64,000 nt of DNA from Chitinophagaceae bacterium (lineage in GTDB: Bacteria > Bacteroidota > Bacteroidia > Chitinophagales > Chitinophagaceae): positions 62,001 to 126,000 of the forward strand of contig JADKJV010000001.1 of the NCBI GenBank assembly GCA_016720825.1, given 5' to 3'. Numbering within the stretch: position 1 is the stretch's first letter; each line of letters begins with the position of its first letter. A program made the position numbers and the translations under genes. Of this stretch, positions 54,885 through 64,000 are shown one piece after another. Under the pieces are notes generated by a model. The model made no database searches and was not told the origin of the DNA. It saw nothing but the letters and a program-made list of their open reading frames with translations.

Positions 54885-56003
54885 ATGAGAATAGGGATTG
54901 TTTGCTACCCCACTTTCGGGGGAAGTGGCGTACTGGCCACCGAGTTAGGGAAAGCCCTGGCACAGAAAGGCCATATGGTTCACTTTATCACTTACCAGCA
55001 ACCGGTGCGGCTGAACGGGTTCTTACCGAATGTGTTCTACCATGAAGTGCAGGTAGCTACCTATCCCTTGTTTGATTACCCGCCGTATGAAACGGCACTT
55101 GCCAGCACCCTGGTGGATGTTATTAAGAATAACCACCTCGACCTGCTGCACGTACATTATGCCATTCCGCATGCGTCTGCTGCCTATATGGCCAAACAGA
55201 TTCTGAAAGAAGAAGGCAAGGAAATCCCTGTAATCACAACCCTGCATGGTACAGACATCACACTGGTAGGCCGTGATAAAACCTATGCACCCGTTGTGGC
55301 TTTCTCCATCAATCACAGTGATGCGATTACTGCGGTATCCCAGAATCTCCGTGACGAAACATTTAAAATTTTCCATATCGGAAAGGAAATCGAAGTGATC
55401 TACAATTTTGTGGATGTGGAGCGTTTCCAGCGCAAGCCCATTGATGCCTTCCGGAAAGTGATTGCTCCCAAGGGTGAAAGGATCCTGATGCATGCATCCA
55501 ATTTCAGGAAAGTGAAAAGGGTACAGGATGTGGTGCAGATTTTCCACCAGGTGAGTAAAGAAATCCCTTCCAAGTTGCTTTTTGTAGGAGACGGCCCTGA
55601 ACGTTCTACGGCAGAAGACCTGGCCCGTGAACTGGGTGTGTTTGATGAAATCCGTTTTGTGGGTAAGCAGGAACAAATGGAAGATATTCTCGCAATTGCT
55701 GATCTTTTCCTGCTCACATCAGATTATGAAAGCTTTGGCCTGGCCGCACTGGAAGCGATGGCAGCCGGTGTACCGGTTGTTTCAACCAATGCGGGCGGTT
55801 TGGGTGAAATCAATGTGGATGGTGTAACAGGACACCTGGGTAATGTAGGTGATGTGGATATGATGAGCAAAATGGCGCTGGCAATACTGAAAGATGATAA
55901 AACGCTGAAGGGATTTAAAGAAAGGGCGGCGGAGCATGCGAAGAAATTCGACATCCATCATATCATACCGTTATACGAAAAACTGTACGAGCGTTTTTTG
56001 TAA
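54885..56003 (+). CDS. bshA: N-acetyl-alpha-D-glucosaminyl L-malate synthase
   Basis: 372 residues, GT4 glycosyltransferase. First step of bacillithiol synthesis: transfers GlcNAc to malate. YPTFGGSGVLATELG (N-terminal glycine loop), LHVHYAIPHASAAY, TTLHGTDITLVGRD and EX7E in ESFGLAALE match BshA. The upstream region has TACCTTAG as a possible -7 box. The other bsh genes are not in this window. Confidence 0.93.
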   Translation: MRIGIVCYPTFGGSGVLATELGKALAQKGHMVHFITYQQPVRLNGFLPNVFYHEVQVATYPLFDYPPYETALASTLVDVIKNNHLDLLHVHYAIPHASAAYMAKQILKEEGKEIPVITTLHGTDITLVGRDKTYAPVVAFSINHSDAITAVSQNLRDETFKIFHIGKEIEVIYNFVDVERFQRKPIDAFRKVIAPKGERILMHASNFRKVKRVQDVVQIFHQVSKEIPSKLLFVGDGPERSTAEDLARELGVFDEIRFVGKQEQMEDILAIADLFLLTSDYESFGLAALEAMAAGVPVVSTNAGGLGEINVDGVTGHLGNVGDVDMMSKMALAILKDDKTLKGFKERAAEHAKKFDIHHIIPLYEKLYERFL

Positions 56004-56110
56004 ATACATAACCACCCTCCTTCGCTTCGCTACGGCGGGCACGCAAAGGCCACAAGGGATTTACCTTTGTGGCCTTTGTGTATTTGCTTAGTGTGCTTTG
56101 TGGTGTTGTA
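56004..56110. repeat. CTTTGTGG palindrome between convergent genes, copy 4
   Basis: GCAAAGGCCACAAGGG and CCTTTGTGGCCTTTG form the inner stem. AAATACATAACCACC and GTGCTTTGTGGTGTTGTATT are the ends. It includes the CCTCCTTCGCTTCGCTACGG module that is inverted in copy 3. Confidence 0.78.
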
Positions 56111-57472
56111 TTATCTCCTCAACCAAGGTTGCGGATCCACTTTCCTCGTTTCAATCATCAGGATAAAATCTATTTGTCCCCCTATACCATTATCATCACG
56201 GCCGGCCTTGCCGATGGCCTGTCCTGTTTTCACAAAGCTGCCTTTGCTTACACTAACTCCGGTCAGGTTGCTGTAAGTGGTAAAGTATTTACCGTGACGG
56301 ATGGTGATTGCCATACCATCACCAAGATTGTAAACACCGCTTACTTCACCATCAAAAACCGCTTTCACTGCAACACCGGCTGTGGGTGTGGCGATGGTGA
56401 TACCGGCATTATCAAAAGTGAGCAGGGTATTTTCAATTTTGTTGATACCGTAATGGAAAGTAACCACGCCGTTGTCAACCGGCCAGGGCAGTTTGGCTTT
56501 GTTCAGCTCGAATTTATTATTCAGCTCCACGTCTTTTGCATTCAGGTCGAGATAACTGGCGGGTTTGGAAACCGGTATAGTCCTTTCGACTTTTGCCGTT
56601 GCATTATTGGAAGCGTTGTTATTTGCGGGATTTGTATTCGGGTTTGAAGGATTGGTGTTTGTGGTGGCCGGGTTATTCTTTTTGGCCAGGTCATCTGCTT
56701 TCTTTTTAGCGGCTGCTTCTGCTTTGGCCTGGTCTTCCTTGGCTTTCATTTCACGGCGCACAATGGCCAGGATAGCATTGTTCAAATCGCGGTCACGTTT
56801 TTTCTTTGCAGCGATTTGTTTGGAAAGGTCTTTTTCCTGTGTTTTGAGTTTGGCAACAATCGCGGCTTTTTCGTTTTTCTGTTTGGCGAGTTCAGCAACT
56901 TGTTTAGTCTGGTCGGTGAGGGCATCATTCTTTTTATCCTTGCGAACCAGTTGCTGTTGTTTTCTTTTGGCAATCAGTTGCTGGGTTTCCACGATATTAT
57001 TCACCTGCTTTTCGCGGTAGGTGCGGTAGCTTTTGAGGTAAGCAATCCGTTTAATGGCGTCGTTGAAACTATTGGCAGAGAAAATAAAATTCAGGTAATC
57101 GTAATTGCTGCGGTTCTTATATGCGTAAACGATCGTTTTGGCATATTGTGATTTCAGCGTATCCAGCTGTTTCTGCAGGCGGTAGATTTCTACATTGCTC
57201 AGGTAGATATCATCATCAATGGACCTGATTTCCTTACTGATACTTCCAATGTATTGTTCCTGTACATTGATTTTCCGGTTCAGCACATTCAGTTGCCCCA
57301 GCGTTTGGGAAGTCTGCTGTTTTACTTTGCCGTACTGGGCTTCAATTTCACGGAGTTCACGTTGCAGTTCCTGTCTTTCCTTTTCAATCTGGGTTTTATC
57401 CTGAGTGGGCTGGGCCATCAGGGGACCCGAAATGAGGAGGCACAAAACCGGCAGCAGGCTGATTTTTCGCAT
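56111..57472 (-). CDS. EnvC-like murein hydrolase activator
   Basis: 453 residues. Signal peptide to LMAQ, long coiled coils (residues 25-275), an Asn/Pro/Thr-rich linker (about 276-300) and a C-terminal LytM/M23 domain (from 330). The usual zinc ligands are missing: no HxxxD at FHYGINKIEN and 'GGQIDFILMIETRK' in place of HLHFE. A degenerate LytM domain on a coiled coil is the EnvC plan, activating amidases for daughter-cell separation. It acts in the periplasm. Confidence 0.88.
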   Translation of the reverse strand: MRKISLLPVLCLLISGPLMAQPTQDKTQIEKERQELQRELREIEAQYGKVKQQTSQTLGQLNVLNRKINVQEQYIGSISKEIRSIDDDIYLSNVEIYRLQKQLDTLKSQYAKTIVYAYKNRSNYDYLNFIFSANSFNDAIKRIAYLKSYRTYREKQVNNIVETQQLIAKRKQQQLVRKDKKNDALTDQTKQVAELAKQKNEKAAIVAKLKTQEKDLSKQIAAKKKRDRDLNNAILAIVRREMKAKEDQAKAEAAAKKKADDLAKKNNPATTNTNPSNPNTNPANNNASNNATAKVERTIPVSKPASYLDLNAKDVELNNKFELNKAKLPWPVDNGVVTFHYGINKIENTLLTFDNAGITIATPTAGVAVKAVFDGEVSGVYNLGDGMAITIRHGKYFTTYSNLTGVSVSKGSFVKTGQAIGKAGRDDNGIGGQIDFILMIETRKVDPQPWLRR

Positions 57473-57552
57473 AGTACAAATGGGATTAAGGTGATATAAA
57501 CAGGGTGCAGATTATGGTCTATAACGGAATCCTGCAAAATAAATTTTATTTA

Positions 57553-58377
57553 TTACTTCCGGGTGTAATTTTTAGGCACGCTAAAGGGAAATGTTAACGT
57601 TTCATTAAAGGAATACTGCTTAAAGTCGAGATGTAAATCCATCTTTTTTGCTTCGGAAACGCTGATGTGCCTTTCTGTCGCAAAATTCTTCCCTTCATGG
57701 TTTTCATAACCATCATAGTCCAGGTAGCAGGTCCTGTTCCGTGCATTATCCATATCGTCCAGCTTGCAGCTTACAATTTTCTTATCGCTGTCAACAATGG
57801 TAAAAAGGTTCTTAAAAAATTCACCCATACTGAGGAAAGAGATATTTGTACCTGAACGGTTCATGGAAGTAATTGTGGAATCGAGGAATACGGGATTGCC
57901 GATGAGTAATTCCTGGAGGGAAGAAAGATCCAGCGGCAGGGCTGTTACTTCCTGCAGGTAAGCCATGGTGCGGATGGTATATTCTTTTTTGGTTTTATCA
58001 AGAATTTTCACTGAGTCATTCGTAATACAGGCACGAAGTCCTTCAATACCCAGCATACCAGTCATGGTAATCCAGATCACACTGTCCTTGAACATACGTA
58101 TATGTGCATTTACGTTTGTCTTTTTTCCGTCCGGATCTATATAATCAATATCCACTTTTGCAGAAAAAGTGGTGTATTGGATTTTATTCTCCATGATACG
58201 GGAATAGTTTTCACGTATGATGGCACCGGAATCTTCTCGCAGTACTGTATCAGCAGTAACCACACTTATAGTATCAACGGGAACAACCGGGCCGATCGAT
58301 TTCTTCAGGTGACGTACCGAATGGCAAGACCACAGCAGAAAAGGAGCCAGCAGGAGAATGAATACATTTTTTTTCAT
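57553..58377 (-). CDS. DUF4292 lipoprotein
   Basis: 274 residues. Lipobox LLWSC (Cys18). The core IQYTTFSAKVDIDYIDPDGK, DSVIWITMTGMLGIEGLRA and LQELLIGNPVFLD agrees with DUF4292, related in fold to LolA/LolB-type lipid binders. It is probably an outer-membrane lipoprotein. It lies 10 bp after dut on the same strand. Confidence 0.85.
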   Translation of the reverse strand: MKKNVFILLLAPFLLWSCHSVRHLKKSIGPVVPVDTISVVTADTVLREDSGAIIRENYSRIMENKIQYTTFSAKVDIDYIDPDGKKTNVNAHIRMFKDSVIWITMTGMLGIEGLRACITNDSVKILDKTKKEYTIRTMAYLQEVTALPLDLSSLQELLIGNPVFLDSTITSMNRSGTNISFLSMGEFFKNLFTIVDSDKKIVSCKLDDMDNARNRTCYLDYDGYENHEGKNFATERHISVSEAKKMDLHLDFKQYSFNETLTFPFSVPKNYTRK

Positions 58378-58387
58378 GGTTCGTATA

Positions 58388-58831
58388 TTACTGGTGACCC
58401 GTGTGGCCGAATCCGCCCTGGTCCCTTGCGGTGGTGGTTAGTTCAGTAACCGAAATCAGTTCAGCCCTTTCCACTTTCTGGATAACGAGTTGTGCGATCC
58501 GGTCACCGGGGTTCAGGATTTGTTCTGTAGCCGACAGATTAATTAAAATCACCTTTATTTCTCCCCGGTAATCTGCATCAATCGTGCCGGGACTGTTTAA
58601 ACATGTTAAACCATTTTTAATTGCGAGACCGCTTCGGGGTCTCACCTGTGCCTCATAGCCTTCCGGGATTTCGATGAAAAGTCCTGTGGGTACGAGTGAC
58701 CTTTCCAGTGGCTGAAGGGCCAGGGCCTGCTCCAGGTGCGCCCGCAGGTCCATCCCCGATGAACCGCTGGTGGCATAGGCCGGCAGGGCATTGGGCGACT
58801 GGTTTACAATTCTGATTTTCAGGTCTGGCAT
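58388..58831 (-). CDS. dut: dUTP diphosphatase
   Basis: 147 residues, trimeric dUTPase. The five motifs are visible: AYATSGSSGMDLRA, RPRSGLA, GTIDADYRGEIKV, GDRIAQLVI and the C-terminal RDQGGFGHTGHQ arm. Keeps uracil out of DNA and supplies dUMP. Confidence 0.95.
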   Translation of the reverse strand: MPDLKIRIVNQSPNALPAYATSGSSGMDLRAHLEQALALQPLERSLVPTGLFIEIPEGYEAQVRPRSGLAIKNGLTCLNSPGTIDADYRGEIKVILINLSATEQILNPGDRIAQLVIQKVERAELISVTELTTTARDQGGFGHTGHQ

Positions 58832-58872
58832 CGGGCAAATATAAAAATCAATTTCCAGTAGGTGTGGTTGAA

Positions 58873-59352
58873 TTATTTCTTTTCAAGAAGGATAGATGCC
58901 ATAGCAGCCACGCCTTCTCCCCGTCCGATAAAGCCCATTTTTTCGGTGGTGGTGGCTTTAATGGAAACATCGGTAGTGTTCAGTCCGGTGATTTCAGCAA
59001 TCACAGTCTGCATAGCAGGGATATAAGGTTTAATCTTTGGTGCTTCCAGGCAAAGGGTTGAATCGATATTGATTAACCGGTAACCGGCATCATCAATTTT
59101 AGCCTGGGTATGTTTCAGTAATATTTTACTGTCGATATTTTTATAGGCCGGATCGGTATCCGGAAAATGCTGGCCGATATCCCCGAGACAGGCAGCGCCG
59201 AGCATGGCATCGCAAATAGCATGCAGCAGTACATCGGCATCACTATGACCTAATGATCCTTTATGAAAAGGTATCTGCACGCCTCCCAGCCAGAATTCGC
59301 GGCCTTCAACGAGCTGGTGGAAATCGATTCCCTGTCCGATGCGGATTGACAT
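58873..59352 (-). CDS. ispF: 2-C-methyl-D-erythritol 2,4-cyclodiphosphate synthase
   Basis: 159 residues. MEP isoprenoid pathway. Metal site GQGIDFHQL, HSDADVLLHAICDAMLGA, GDIGQHFPDTDPAYKNIDS and the C-terminal ATTTEKMGFIGRGEG are all standard. Lies 41 bp upstream of dut on the same strand. Confidence 0.95.
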   Translation of the reverse strand: MSIRIGQGIDFHQLVEGREFWLGGVQIPFHKGSLGHSDADVLLHAICDAMLGAACLGDIGQHFPDTDPAYKNIDSKILLKHTQAKIDDAGYRLINIDSTLCLEAPKIKPYIPAMQTVIAEITGLNTTDVSIKATTTEKMGFIGRGEGVAAMASILLEKK

Positions 59353-59676
59353 ATTGAATAATTGTTTAGTGCGGCAAAGTTACCCATGAAGCAGAAGACG
59401 AGCAATTTCCTTTGGTTATCCCAGGAAGATGCAGAAAAAGCTATTCAAAAGTAAAAATTCAAAATCCCAGATTATGCCGTGCCCCGAAGCTGAAGCTCAG
59501 CGCAAGCAAATCTAGAAGGCGGGATCCCAAAAACAAATCCCAAACGTTCACCCGAAATGCGGGTATTTTCAGATTAAGCTTCAGCAGAAAGCCATTTTAA
59601 AAGTAAATACGAGATCCCAAATCACAAATTCCAAACATCTAACCTGGGAATGCGACTGCTTTGAGACTGTTACAAT
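59353..59676. repeat. Repeat-rich intergenic region between ispF and porV
   Basis: No gene. AAATCCCAAA and AAATTCCAAA-type modules at 59458-59464, 59536-59550 and 59611-59637 and a CCCCGAAGCTGAAGCTCAGCGC module near 59483-59504 recall the repeats at 3.8 kb, 6.6 kb and 22.3 kb. Confidence 0.55.
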
Positions 59677-59709
59677 GAAAAGCCCCCGAAGCATTCTGCT
59701 TCGGGGGCT
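59677..59709 (-). terminator. Intrinsic terminator after porV
   Basis: AGCCCCCGAAGC (59681-59692) and GCTTCGGGGGCT (59698-59709) form a perfect 12-bp stem. On the minus strand four T follow, 24 bp beyond the porV stop. Confidence 0.88.
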
Positions 59710-59732
59710 AATATTATAAGACTAGTGCTTTA

Positions 59733-60884
59733 TTATTTAGCAGCTTTACCATCCAGGTCGAAACACAGAGAGAAACGGAGTGTGTTTGACAGCGGGTTGC
59801 GGCTAACGCCAGAACCTGTGGGCAGGAGGTAAGAGAAGTTCAGGCCAACAATGCTGTAACGCAGACCGATACCGGTTGTGAAATAGCGGCGGTTGCCTTT
59901 TTCTTTATTCTCATAGAAATAACCAAGACGCAGAGCGAATTGTTTGTTGTACCAGTATTCTGCACCGATAGAAACCTGGAATTCTTTCAGTTCTTCGCTG
60001 AAACCACCGGGGGCATCACCGAAAGAGCTGAACCAGCTTCCTACAACACCTTTTGCGCGGTAGTCAACCAGACCAGTTGAGTCACCTTCAGCAGGAGGAG
60101 TGGGAACGAGCAGTTTATTTACATCAAGACCGAACATGATAGAGTTCTTGTCGTTGAAGTTTTTAGTGTAAGTAGCACCCAGACCAAGGTTAGCGGGGAT
60201 GAAATCTTTTGCATCAGCATTATCTGTGTAAGAGATTTTAGCACCGAGGTTGGTTAAAGTGGCACCCCAGCTCCAGCCGTTACCAGCTGCGTTCTGACCA
60301 TTGTGGTAGTAACCGAGGTCAGCAGCAACAGAGTTACCAGCTTTGTAAGTAGTGCTACCAACGGTAGTACCACCAGCCAGGTTAGAATGGATATACTTTA
60401 AAGCGATACCTACACCGCTTTTCTTGTTAAGCTGGCGAGAGTAACCGATATCAATTCCAAATTCGTTAGGACGGAAGCTACCGAAGTCGTTTCCGAGGTT
60501 ATCAGTGAACTGGATATTACCCAGGCTGAAATAACGAAGAGAACCAGTGATAGCCTGGTTGTCATCGAATTTATAATATCCTGATAAACCAGCCAGGTAA
60601 ACATCGTTTACGAGGTCTTTTAACCAGGGTGTGTAAGTGGCGTTGATTCCACCTTTAGATTTGTTGAAAGCTACTTTACCCATGTTCCAAACGCCAGCGT
60701 TTGCATCAGGAGAAGTGGCAACACCGAGATCGCCCATACCCCCTGCGCGGGCATCAGATGAAATACGAAGGAAAGGAACAGCAGAAGTAACAACGTTGAT
60801 AGGCTCTACCTGAGCTTTTACAGCAGATGATAAACCACAAAAGAACAGGATTCCGGCAGTTAGTTTTAAAGCAGTTGGTCTCAT
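59733..60884 (-). CDS. porV: PorV, type IX secretion outer-membrane protein
   Basis: 383 residues. Signal peptide to VKAQ, then VTSAVPFLRISSDARAGGMGDLGVATSPDANA, the PorV/LptO hallmark, and a beta-barrel ending FSLCFDLD. PorV shuttles T9SS cargo from the translocon to the attachment complex with PorU. A TATATTTA -7 box lies at about 60913-60920 on the minus strand. porU is directly upstream in the same direction. Confidence 0.94.
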   Translation of the reverse strand: MRPTALKLTAGILFFCGLSSAVKAQVEPINVVTSAVPFLRISSDARAGGMGDLGVATSPDANAGVWNMGKVAFNKSKGGINATYTPWLKDLVNDVYLAGLSGYYKFDDNQAITGSLRYFSLGNIQFTDNLGNDFGSFRPNEFGIDIGYSRQLNKKSGVGIALKYIHSNLAGGTTVGSTTYKAGNSVAADLGYYHNGQNAAGNGWSWGATLTNLGAKISYTDNADAKDFIPANLGLGATYTKNFNDKNSIMFGLDVNKLLVPTPPAEGDSTGLVDYRAKGVVGSWFSSFGDAPGGFSEELKEFQVSIGAEYWYNKQFALRLGYFYENKEKGNRRYFTTGIGLRYSIVGLNFSYLLPTGSGVSRNPLSNTLRFSLCFDLDGKAAK

Positions 60885-61382
60885 TAGAAGTTATTTTTTA
60901 TAATGGTGTAAATATATGGTTTTTGAGAAATTATAAAACTAAAATATTGAATTTTATGGGAAACAAAAAAATAGAAAATTTATTGAGTTGTTTCCTGATG
61001 ATTCAACGGGATGCTTTGTTATTTATTGCTCAAAAAAAATATTTCTTCTTTTTTTCAGGGCTGCAACATAATAAAAGTCAGGTTTTTCTCCTAAAATCTG
61101 CGGCTTTTTTCGGGTTTATTTCAAAAAAGACCCGTAAAACGCCTGTATGCCCCCTGTTTCGGGTACCGGGAACGGCTTAAGTGTAAGCCTGACACATATA
61201 CGGTCTCACGCCCGACAGGCTGCAATTTCAGGGATTTTAATTCAGCGACCAAAAAACAAACCCAAAGAACAGGGGGTGATTTTCGTCAGTTATTTAAATT
61301 TTGTATAATATTTTACCCCCGAAAACTGTGGAACCAGCATAATATTTATACCTGAACAGTAATAATTAATGAAACACTTGAT
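60885..61382. other. Intergenic region porU-porV
   Basis: AT-rich with A and T runs, containing the porV promoter near 60913. Open frames inside are short and lack start or family support. The remaining 450 bp show nothing that I can name. Confidence 0.4.
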
Positions 61383-64000
61383 TTATAAAATAACAAGTTT
61401 ACCGGTCACATCTTTCTTTTTCTTACCCGGACTATTTACCCGCAGGCTATAAATATATACACCCCTCGCACAACGGTCGCCATATTCATCACGACCATCC
61501 CATTCAAAATCGGCAGAACGGTTTCCTTCAGAAATAATCGTTTGCTTCAGCGTCTTCACCACCCGACCTGTAATCGTCATGATCCGGATACTTACTTCCA
61601 GGGGCACACCCGGCTGGTTATGTTCAAACCAGAAATGGGTGGACGTAGTAAATGGATTGGGATAATTCAGTACATGCGATAAACTGAGTTCTTCATCATT
61701 GGCCACCACAAACTCTATCACCACTTCGTTTGAATTATTCAATGCATCCCAGGCTTTGATCTTTAATATATGATTGCCGGGCTCCAGTCCGGGTAACTGA
61801 AACCGGATATTCCCCTGCGTATAACTATTGAGATCTGCCTGGAAGAAATCATTCAGTATAAAATACCGGCGGTTGTCATTATCTAATGTAGCCACAATAT
61901 CATGACCAATCCCTGTACCCGCTGTATTGATACCTGAACTGTCGGACAGTTTTACCAGTAATACCGGCGTCTGGTTGGTAATCCCGCCATTCACAAACAG
62001 TTCATCATTCAGCCAGGTCCGTATTTGTGGTCCTTCATGATCAGTAATCACACCTGTTGCATTCCCGCCCACAATAAATCCTGTAAATAAACCCTGTGCA
62101 TCCAGGTTCCCGTTCTCTGCATATAAACTCACCCTGCCCGGACCATACTGGAAACTGATATCCCTGGGCACTTTAAAACTGAAACGGAATTGCCCGTTCG
62201 TTACACTGGCTTTACCGCGGAATAAAATATTATTCTGCACACTGAATGAAGTGATCTGGCTTCCGGGGTCATTCGCCAGCGTTTGCACCGAACCTGCTTT
62301 ATCATACACCGCAGGATATACATTGCCATTGAAAGAACTCAGGATATTTCCTGACTGATCTGTCACTTCTCCTTCTATCACTGCATTCGCTGCAGCCCGG
62401 AGTGTATCTGTTTGCGAAACGGGAATACCATTCACTTTGGTAATACGGGCTTTCATTTTCGGAAACGCAAGTGTCAGAGCCGGATCGCCCAGCAATGTGA
62501 ATTTGCGGTTGTTTGAAATATCTGCCGATGTCTGATACGTGAAATTCTTTGCTTCCTTCACGGCATCACCCAGCGTTTTATAAACACCGGACGCATCGGG
62601 CTGCAAAGCCGTTTGCAGGTAATTGGTGTTCATGATCCGGTTACTGAATGCAAATACCAGCCTGGTTGTTGTCATCAGTGCAATACCACCTGTATTTGCG
62701 CGCAGCAAAATATTTTCCCCGATAGAATGTAAAGCAGGATTATCATACGGCGCAAAATCGCAGGTGGCGGTAATAAATAAAGGAAGCTTACCGGCATTAT
62801 TCCAGCTGTTCACAATGGACTGGTCGAGTATCGTTTCTTCTGCGAGACGGTCAGGTCCGCCATGCCCGTTGAAATTCCATATCAGTGTGCCGTTAAATAC
62901 CTGGTTGTTGATGGCTTCATTGGCTTTGGGATAAACACTTCCCCCTGCACCACTCTCCTGCTGGTAAGCATCGAGATAAATTTTCTGCTGGTTAAAGGCC
63001 GGTGCCACTGTTGCTGCTGTGGATGAAATCGTTTCCGCATCCTGCAAATGCAGGTTACCATCTTCATCATCTGCAATAAATGTAAACCGCGTTCTCCACG
63101 GACCCATATTCTGCGGATCAAGATAAGCAGCCACTTTATCTGTATACTGACGGGCTTCCTGTACAGTGGATGCAGGGATTCTTCCCACGCCAATATCCAG
63201 CAGGTTCCCGGAACCGGCAGTGGCAATATCATCCGCATCATCGAGATATCCGTAGAAATCATCCGACACATACGTTGACAGCGGATCCAGTGCCGCATCA
63301 TTTTCCCACGCAGGCACCAGGTTGGTATTATTGCGCAGGCGGTCGCGGTAATCATAAGATGCATCCCCGAATAATAATAACCACTTGGGTTTATCCGCTG
63401 CACGGCTGCCGTATTTATCGTAATACATTTTTACAAAATCACGGATCGCAACCGGATCGGAACTGCCACTGCCAAATTCATGATATACCTGTTCCGTAGT
63501 AACCACTTTCACCCGCATGGACTGGCTGCGGTGAATAGCCGCCAGCCTTTCTGCCTGTGATAATAATGTTGCATGGGTAATAATTAAAAGATCTGCCGGT
63601 GTTGTACTATGCAGATCCTGGTTAATGATTTTCCCTTCGGACTGCGGAACAGGAAATGCAGCTGTATTGAATGCAGCATATTCCCGGAGACGTGTAGCTG
63701 TACTGCTGAAACTATAATCAGTTCCTGCCAATGTGCCGGTTACAGAAACCGGATTCAGCGGGTCAGTAATATCCCACACCGTGGTGGATGCCGTTGCATT
63801 ACTGATTATGTATTTCGCAGCAGGCTGTCCGAGTGATGACCAGTCGCGGAACAGTAATTGTTCATTGCCATTGAATGATAAATTCCTTCTTGCAAATATT
63901 TCAAACCAGTTCAGCCATCCCTGGGCATTGAAACTGCCGGGTATATAATTATAAGTAACAGACACCGGACTCTGGGCAACAGTCACATTAAATAAACCAG
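61383..64000 (-). CDS. porU: PorU, type IX secretion sortase (N-terminus outside window)
   Basis: 872 codons are visible and the frame is open to the window edge. Gingipain-like C25 protease domain: catalytic His in IWNFNGHGGPDRLAEE and Cys in LFITATCDFAPYD. Earlier motifs are LLLFGDASYDYRDR and IGVGRIPAST. A C-terminal T9SS-type sorting/beta domain ends GRDEYGDRCARGVYIYSLRV. PorU cleaves the C-terminal signal of cargo and links it to A-LPS. It lies upstream of porV as is usual. Confidence 0.93.
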   Translation of the reverse strand, partial: GLFNVTVAQSPVSVTYNYIPGSFNAQGWLNWFEIFARRNLSFNGNEQLLFRDWSSLGQPAAKYIISNATASTTVWDITDPLNPVSVTGTLAGTDYSFSSTATRLREYAAFNTAAFPVPQSEGKIINQDLHSTTPADLLIITHATLLSQAERLAAIHRSQSMRVKVVTTEQVYHEFGSGSSDPVAIRDFVKMYYDKYGSRAADKPKWLLLFGDASYDYRDRLRNNTNLVPAWENDAALDPLSTYVSDDFYGYLDDADDIATAGSGNLLDIGVGRIPASTVQEARQYTDKVAAYLDPQNMGPWRTRFTFIADDEDGNLHLQDAETISSTAATVAPAFNQQKIYLDAYQQESGAGGSVYPKANEAINNQVFNGTLIWNFNGHGGPDRLAEETILDQSIVNSWNNAGKLPLFITATCDFAPYDNPALHSIGENILLRANTGGIALMTTTRLVFAFSNRIMNTNYLQTALQPDASGVYKTLGDAVKEAKNFTYQTSADISNNRKFTLLGDPALTLAFPKMKARITKVNGIPVSQTDTLRAAANAVIEGEVTDQSGNILSSFNGNVYPAVYDKAGSVQTLANDPGSQITSFSVQNNILFRGKASVTNGQFRFSFKVPRDISFQYGPGRVSLYAENGNLDAQGLFTGFIVGGNATGVITDHEGPQIRTWLNDELFVNGGITNQTPVLLVKLSDSSGINTAGTGIGHDIVATLDNDNRRYFILNDFFQADLNSYTQGNIRFQLPGLEPGNHILKIKAWDALNNSNEVVIEFVVANDEELSLSHVLNYPNPFTTSTHFWFEHNQPGVPLEVSIRIMTITGRVVKTLKQTIISEGNRSADFEWDGRDEYGDRCARGVYIYSLRVNSPGKKKKDVTGKLVIL

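Noticed and set aside
61021..61180. Small frame in the porU-porV gap
   Set aside because: AT-rich, low-complexity translation with no family match or start context.

Overview
The window looks like a chromosomal segment of a Bacteroidota bacterium, most likely the Chitinophagaceae. The reasons are type IX secretion genes (porU, porV, a PorP/SprF protein), a fused CcoN-CcoO oxidase subunit, the arginine gene order with an argF'-type carbamoyltransferase, bacillithiol synthase BshA, TAnnTTTG-type promoter boxes, and starts without clear Shine-Dalgarno sequences. No tRNA, rRNA, CRISPR array, prophage or insertion sequence was seen.

Layout. 1-5.7 kb: tail of an unassigned protein, rimM, dinB, an M20 dipeptidase, a MORN-like protein and an S4 RNA-binding protein. 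5.9-21 kb: a low-oxygen/NO respiration island with Hsp20, a NorC/NorB-like pair, a response regulator-CRP hybrid, CcoI-type copper ATPase, ccoS-ccoNO-ccoQ-ccoP-ccoG-ccoH, a SafE-family membrane protein, a PAS histidine kinase and a Ric/ScdA-type hemerythrin protein. Five promoters in this island carry a TTGAT-N4-ATCAG-like (FNR-type) box. 21.1-44.8 kb: a candidate small RNA or leader, a lipoprotein, trmD, a GH109-type oxidoreductase, a desaturase, a BNR/sortilin-like protein, adenine deaminase, an LTA-synthase-like protein, a LiaF-like/DUF4288/LytS/LytTR cluster, an ATP-grasp ligase, anmK, upp, a PorP/SprF protein, an SLC13 carrier, an alkylpurine glycosylase, an EI24 protein and an RsmI-like methyltransferase. 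44.8-53.3 kb: a full arginine cluster (GNAT-argG-argC-argD-argF'-argB-argE-argH). It is preceded by a roughly 240-nt leader encoding a 40-residue peptide that ends in an arginine-rich run next to competing hairpins. 53.4-64 kb: M28 peptidase, bshA, an EnvC-like protein, a DUF4292 lipoprotein, dut, ispF, porV and a partial porU.

How the parts fit. The respiration island reads as one regulon. The oxidase with its copper and haem assembly factors supports microaerobic respiration, the NorCB-like pair and the Ric-type protein deal with NO, and the kinase plus RR-CRP hybrid probably control it. The NorB-like subunit lacks several canonical metal ligands. In the arginine cluster the carbamoyltransferase has Val at the position that separates acetyl- from succinyl-ornithine enzymes, which points to succinylated intermediates.

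Data quality. Nine genes carry one or two single-base frameshifts, mostly in short homopolymers, and two in-frame stops occur. This includes argB, argH and rimM, so much of it is probably sequencing or assembly error; the affected genes are given as whole loci with the break positions. Intergenic DNA is rich in short repeats, notably a CTTTGTGG-type palindrome found only between convergent genes.
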